Assembly: GCA_023374025.1 (NCBI GenBank)
Contig: SIJG01000017.1
Span: forward strand, 1,813,671-1,877,670
Length of the DNA: 64,000 bases
Direction of reading: 5' to 3'
Origin: Heterodera schachtii
Lineage: Eukaryota; Nematoda; Chromadorea; Rhabditida; Heteroderidae
The notes under the pieces are model-generated. The model was not told where the DNA came from and ran no database searches. It was given only the letters and a program-made list of their open reading frames with translations. The position numbers were made by a program, and so were the translations under genes. Positions 60,701 to 64,000 of this stretch are shown here, piece after piece (position 1 is the stretch's first letter; every line of letters starts with the position of its first letter).

Positions 60701-63700
60701 TTGCAAAAAATAAATAATTAATGAAAAACTCAGATTTTCGAAAAAATTTTTAAAAGCAATAAGCGTTTGCCTTTTTTCAGGATAAGTTAGTCCTTTACAG
60801 AGAAGTATGCCTGTAAAATTTGGTGCGATTATTTTGAATATAGAAGGCGCTAGATTCGATGAAACTTTTTAAAATTTAAGCCTAAACTTTTTGGCCTGTT
60901 TAAAAAGCAATTAAAATTTTTAAAATTTTATTCACCTCCCTTTTTGATAGAAAAAGTATCAGAGAGCCTTATTTGGCATGTAAATAAAATTTGGTGCGTT
61001 TCAGAGCTCTTTCTGAGAAAATATTTATGAATTAATTTTGCAAAAAATAAATAAAAACGAAAGACTCAGATTTTCGAAAATCTTTTTAAAGCAAGCTAGC
61101 TCGGCGCTCATTTCAGTGCAGGTTAGTCCTTTACCGGGGAGTATCCCTGCAAAGTTTGGTACGCTTCTGATTAATTAGCAAAAAATTATGAGTGATCGAA
61201 TTTCACTAAAAAAGTTAAGCCTAAATTTTTTGGCATATTTAAAAAGCAATTAAAAAATTTTTAAAATTTTATTCACCTCCCTTATTGATAGAAAAAGTAT
61301 CAGAGAGCCTTATTCAACTTGAAAATAAAATTTGGTGCGTTTCAGAGCGCTTTCTGAAAAAATAATTATGAATTAATTTTGCAAAAAATAAATAATGAAC
61401 CCTTCGAAATCGGTTGGGCAAAAATCGCTAAGGGTGGGCAAAAATAGCTAGCTTAATCTATTAAAACCTAGAAAAGGAGCTCTTTCTAATGGTGTCATCG
61501 GTTCTGGATTTGGTTCAGAATGCGCAGAGCTATACTCAAAAATTTATGAGTGATTGAAATTTCACTAAAAGTTAAGCCTAAACTTTTTCGCATATTTAAA
61601 AAGCAATTAAAAAATTTTTAAAAATTTTATTCACCTCCCTTTTTGATAGAAAAAGCATCAGAGAGCCTTATTTAACATGTAAATAAAATTAGGGCGTTCC
61701 AGAGCACTTTTCAAAAAAATAATTATGAATTTTGCAAAAAATAAATAAATAGTGAAACTTTAAAAATTCATAAAAAATTTCAAATTCAGAATTACTGGAG
61801 TTAGCATCACAGAAGCACGTTTTCTTGTCGGTTTAGTGCCCCTGCAAAACCTGGTGCGTTTCAGATCGCTTTCTGAAAAAATATTACTGATTGAATTTTG
61901 ACTAAAAAGTTAAGCCTAAATTTTTTGGCATATTTAAAAAGCAATTAAAAAATTTTTAAAATTTTATTCACCTCCCTTATTGATACAAAAAGTATCAGAG
62001 AGCCTTATTTAGCATGTAAATAAAATTTGGTGCGTTTCAGAGCTCTTTCTGAGAAAATATTTATGAATTAATTTTTTGATCGTCCACAAATAATTTATAA
62101 TTGATCAGAGGCTCACCAAATTTTGCAGAGATACGTATCGGAACACTACAAAAGCTTACAAATTTTCCTAGATTTTTTAAACCCAGTGAAAAATTTTTGC
62201 AGACACCCACCACTTTTCCACTTAAAAAAATTTCTAAAAATTTGATCGTCCATAAATAATTTGTAATTGATCAGGGGCTCACCAAATTTTGCAGAGAAAC
62301 TGCTGAGAACCCTAAAAATGTTTACAAATTTTATTAGAATTTTTTGCCTGGAGGAACACAGTTCTTCACACTTACCACACCAGAATTATTTTCAAAAATC
62401 GATTTTACATGTGTCCATTTGGGGTACTCAAACATTTATGGGGAGCAAAAATCCAACGCAGAATTAAAGTACATGGTATAGGGAAGCTATTCCCGAAGGA
62501 TTCGAACTCCCCATAAATCTGGGCGCATTGGTTCAAGGGGACTGCCCCGAAGGCCAAAAAAAAATTATTTTGAAGAAAAAAAATTAAAGGAACTGACTAG
62601 ATAATATTTAAAATAGGTTATTTCTCTTCCTTTCAGTGTCCCTGCAAAGTTTGGTTCGTTTCTGATCAGTTTCTGAAAAAAAAGTTAAGCCTAAACTTTT
62701 TGGCCTGTTTAAAAAGGAATTAAAAATTTTTAAAAATTTTATTCATCTCCCTTTTTGATAGTAAAAGCATAAGAGAGCCTTATTTAACTTGTAAATAGAA
62801 TTTGGTGCGTTTCAGATCACTCTCTGAAAAAATATTTATGAATTAATTTTGCAAAAAATAAATAATTAATGAAAAACTCAGATTTTCGAAAAAATTTTTA
62901 AAAGCAATAAGCGTTTGCCTTTTTCAGGATAAGTTAGTCATTTACAGAAGTATGCCTGTAAAATTTGGTGCGATTATTTTGAATATAGAAGGCGCTAGAT
63001 TCGATGAAACTTTTTAAAAGTTAAGCCTAAACTTTTTGGCCTGTATTAAAAAGGAATTAAAAATTTAAAAATTTTATTCATCTCCCTTTTTGATAGTAAA
63101 AGCATAAGAGAGCTTTATTTAGCATGTAAATAAAATTTCGTGCGTTTCAGAGCATTTTCTGAAAAATATTTATGAATTAATTTTGCAAAAAATAAATAAT
63201 TAATGAAAAACTCAGATTTTCGAAAAAAATTTTTAAAAGCAATAAGCGTTTGCCTTTTTTCAGGATAAGTTAGTCCTTTACAGAGAAGTATGCCTGTAAA
63301 ATTTGGTGCGATTATTTTGAATATAGAAGGCGCTAGATTCGATGAAACTTTTTAAAATTTAAGCCTAAACTTTTGGCCTGTTTAAAAAGGCAATTAAAAA
63401 TTTTAAAAATTTTATTCATCTCCCTTTTTGATAGAAAAAGTATCAGAGAGCCTTATTTAGCATGTAAATAAAATTTGGTGCGTTTCAGAGCTCTTTCTGA
63501 GAAAATATTTATGAATTAATTTTGCAAAAAATAAATAAAAACGAAAGACTCAGATTTTCGAAAATCTTTTTAAAGCAAGCTAGCTCGGCGCTCATTTCAG
63601 TGCAGGTTAGTCCTTTACCGGGGAGTATCCCTGCAAAGTTTGGTACGCTTCTGATTAATTAGCAAAAAATTATGAGTGATCGAATTTTCACTAAAAAAGT

Positions 63701-64000
63701 TAAGCCTAAATTTTTTGGCATATTTAAAAAGCAATTAAAAAATTTTTAAAATTTTATTCACCTCCCTTATTGATAGAAAAAGTATCAGAGAGCCTTATTC
63801 AACTTGAAAATAAAATTTGGTGCGTTTCAGAGCGCTTTTCTGAAAAAATAATTATGAATTAATTTTGCAAAAAATAAATAATGAACCCTTCGAAATCGGT
63901 TGGGCAAAAATCGCTAAGGGTGGGCAAAAATAGCTAGCTTATTCTATTAAAACCTAGAAAAGGAGCTCTTTCTAATGGTGTCATCGGTTCTGGATTTGGT
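57707..64000. repeat. Nested satellite: about 338-bp modules within 1.1-kb and 2.3-2.5-kb units
   Basis: A block containing ATTGATCAGGGGCTCACCAA recurs at about 57,746, 58,851, 59,963 and 62,267 (spacings 1105, 1112 and 2304). A module around GTTAAGCCTAAACTTTTTGG recurs roughly every 338 bp within units, near 58,158, 58,497, 59,270, 59,611, 60,539, 60,877, 61,215, 61,573, 61,910, 62,682, 63,020, 63,357 and 63,700. The stretch 61,050-61,490 returns about 2487 bp later at 63,540-63,980. The array continues past the window. The 66-codon open frame in each large unit has no ATG and is composition-driven, so I do not call it coding. Confidence 0.9.
57960..58035 (-). repeat. tRNA-B-box-like segment inside the large satellite (4 copies)
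   Basis: On the minus strand each large unit contains GGAGTTCGAATCC, close to the RNA polymerase III B box (GGTTCGANTCC), at 57,977-57,989, 59,083-59,095, 60,194-60,206 and 62,498-62,510. The surrounding roughly 75 bp (GGGAAGCTATTCCCGAAGGA on the plus strand, then CCCCATAAATCTGGGCGC) is GC-richer than the rest of the unit. I cannot fold a convincing tRNA, and no A box is certain. A SINE or tRNA remnant amplified with the satellite is possible. Confidence 0.4.

Overview
The window reads as nuclear DNA of a nematode. The conserved genes (GPB-1, RAB-3, beta-tubulin, CLR-1, STIP-1/TFIP11) match Caenorhabditis orthologues closely, introns are mostly short with TTTTCAG-like acceptors, and several genes have an AG acceptor just upstream of the ATG, as trans-spliced nematode mRNAs do. 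GC-rich coding exons, long G homopolymers and repeated TGATCA words in non-coding DNA would suit a plant-parasitic tylenchid such as a cyst nematode. That placement is an inference and is not proven here.

Layout. 1-740: last two exons of a plus-strand single-pass membrane protein. 2095-3698 (-): gpb-1, G-protein beta, complete. 3.7-10 kb: gene-poor, purine-rich, with many poly-G tracts and a 68-bp minisatellite. 10.1-12.8 kb (-): concentrative nucleoside transporter (SLC28). 14.6-16.05 kb (-): rab-3, complete, with a foldback element filling one intron and one GC-AG intron. 17.3-18.9 kb (-): beta-tubulin, complete, with residues F167/E198/F200. 19.4-23.95 kb (+): a small coiled-coil gene followed closely by the spliceosome factor TFIP11/stip-1, a candidate operon. 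24.1-25.8 kb (-): a 34-codon membrane ORF, a 136-aa LOTUS-like protein and a two-exon unknown. 26.0-32.8 kb (+): receptor tyrosine phosphatase of the CLR-1 type. 33.6-34.5 kb (+): TIMP-like secreted protein. 35.8-37.8 kb (+): an orphan multi-exon gene. 38.3-41.3 kb (-): SAC3/GANP mRNA-export factor with a tandemly duplicated 3' end. 41.7-44.3 kb (+): aspartate aminotransferase, divergent from GANP.

From 44.5 kb onward the window is repeat DNA. About 9.9 copies of a 519-bp satellite run to 49,619. Then comes one intact Ty3/Gypsy-type LTR retrotransposon (49,620-57,706) with identical 277-bp LTRs and one uninterrupted gag-pol frame. After that a different, nested satellite (338-bp modules inside roughly 1.1-kb and 2.3-2.5-kb units) continues to the window end.

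The most striking object is the retrotransposon. Its polyprotein does not end after integrase. It carries about 500 further residues, GC-richer than pol, including a segment that looks like an SGNH/GDSL esterase. I know such domains from CR1-type LINE ORF1 proteins, not as a routine part of Gypsy polyproteins. The element also has different satellites on its two sides and no visible target-site duplication.

The single-copy genes are mostly conserved neuronal, signalling and RNA-processing functions (G-beta, RAB-3, tubulin, CLR-1; TFIP11, GANP, a LOTUS protein). Apart from the TFIP11 pair and the divergent GANP/aminotransferase pair, I see no reason to think they work as one pathway.
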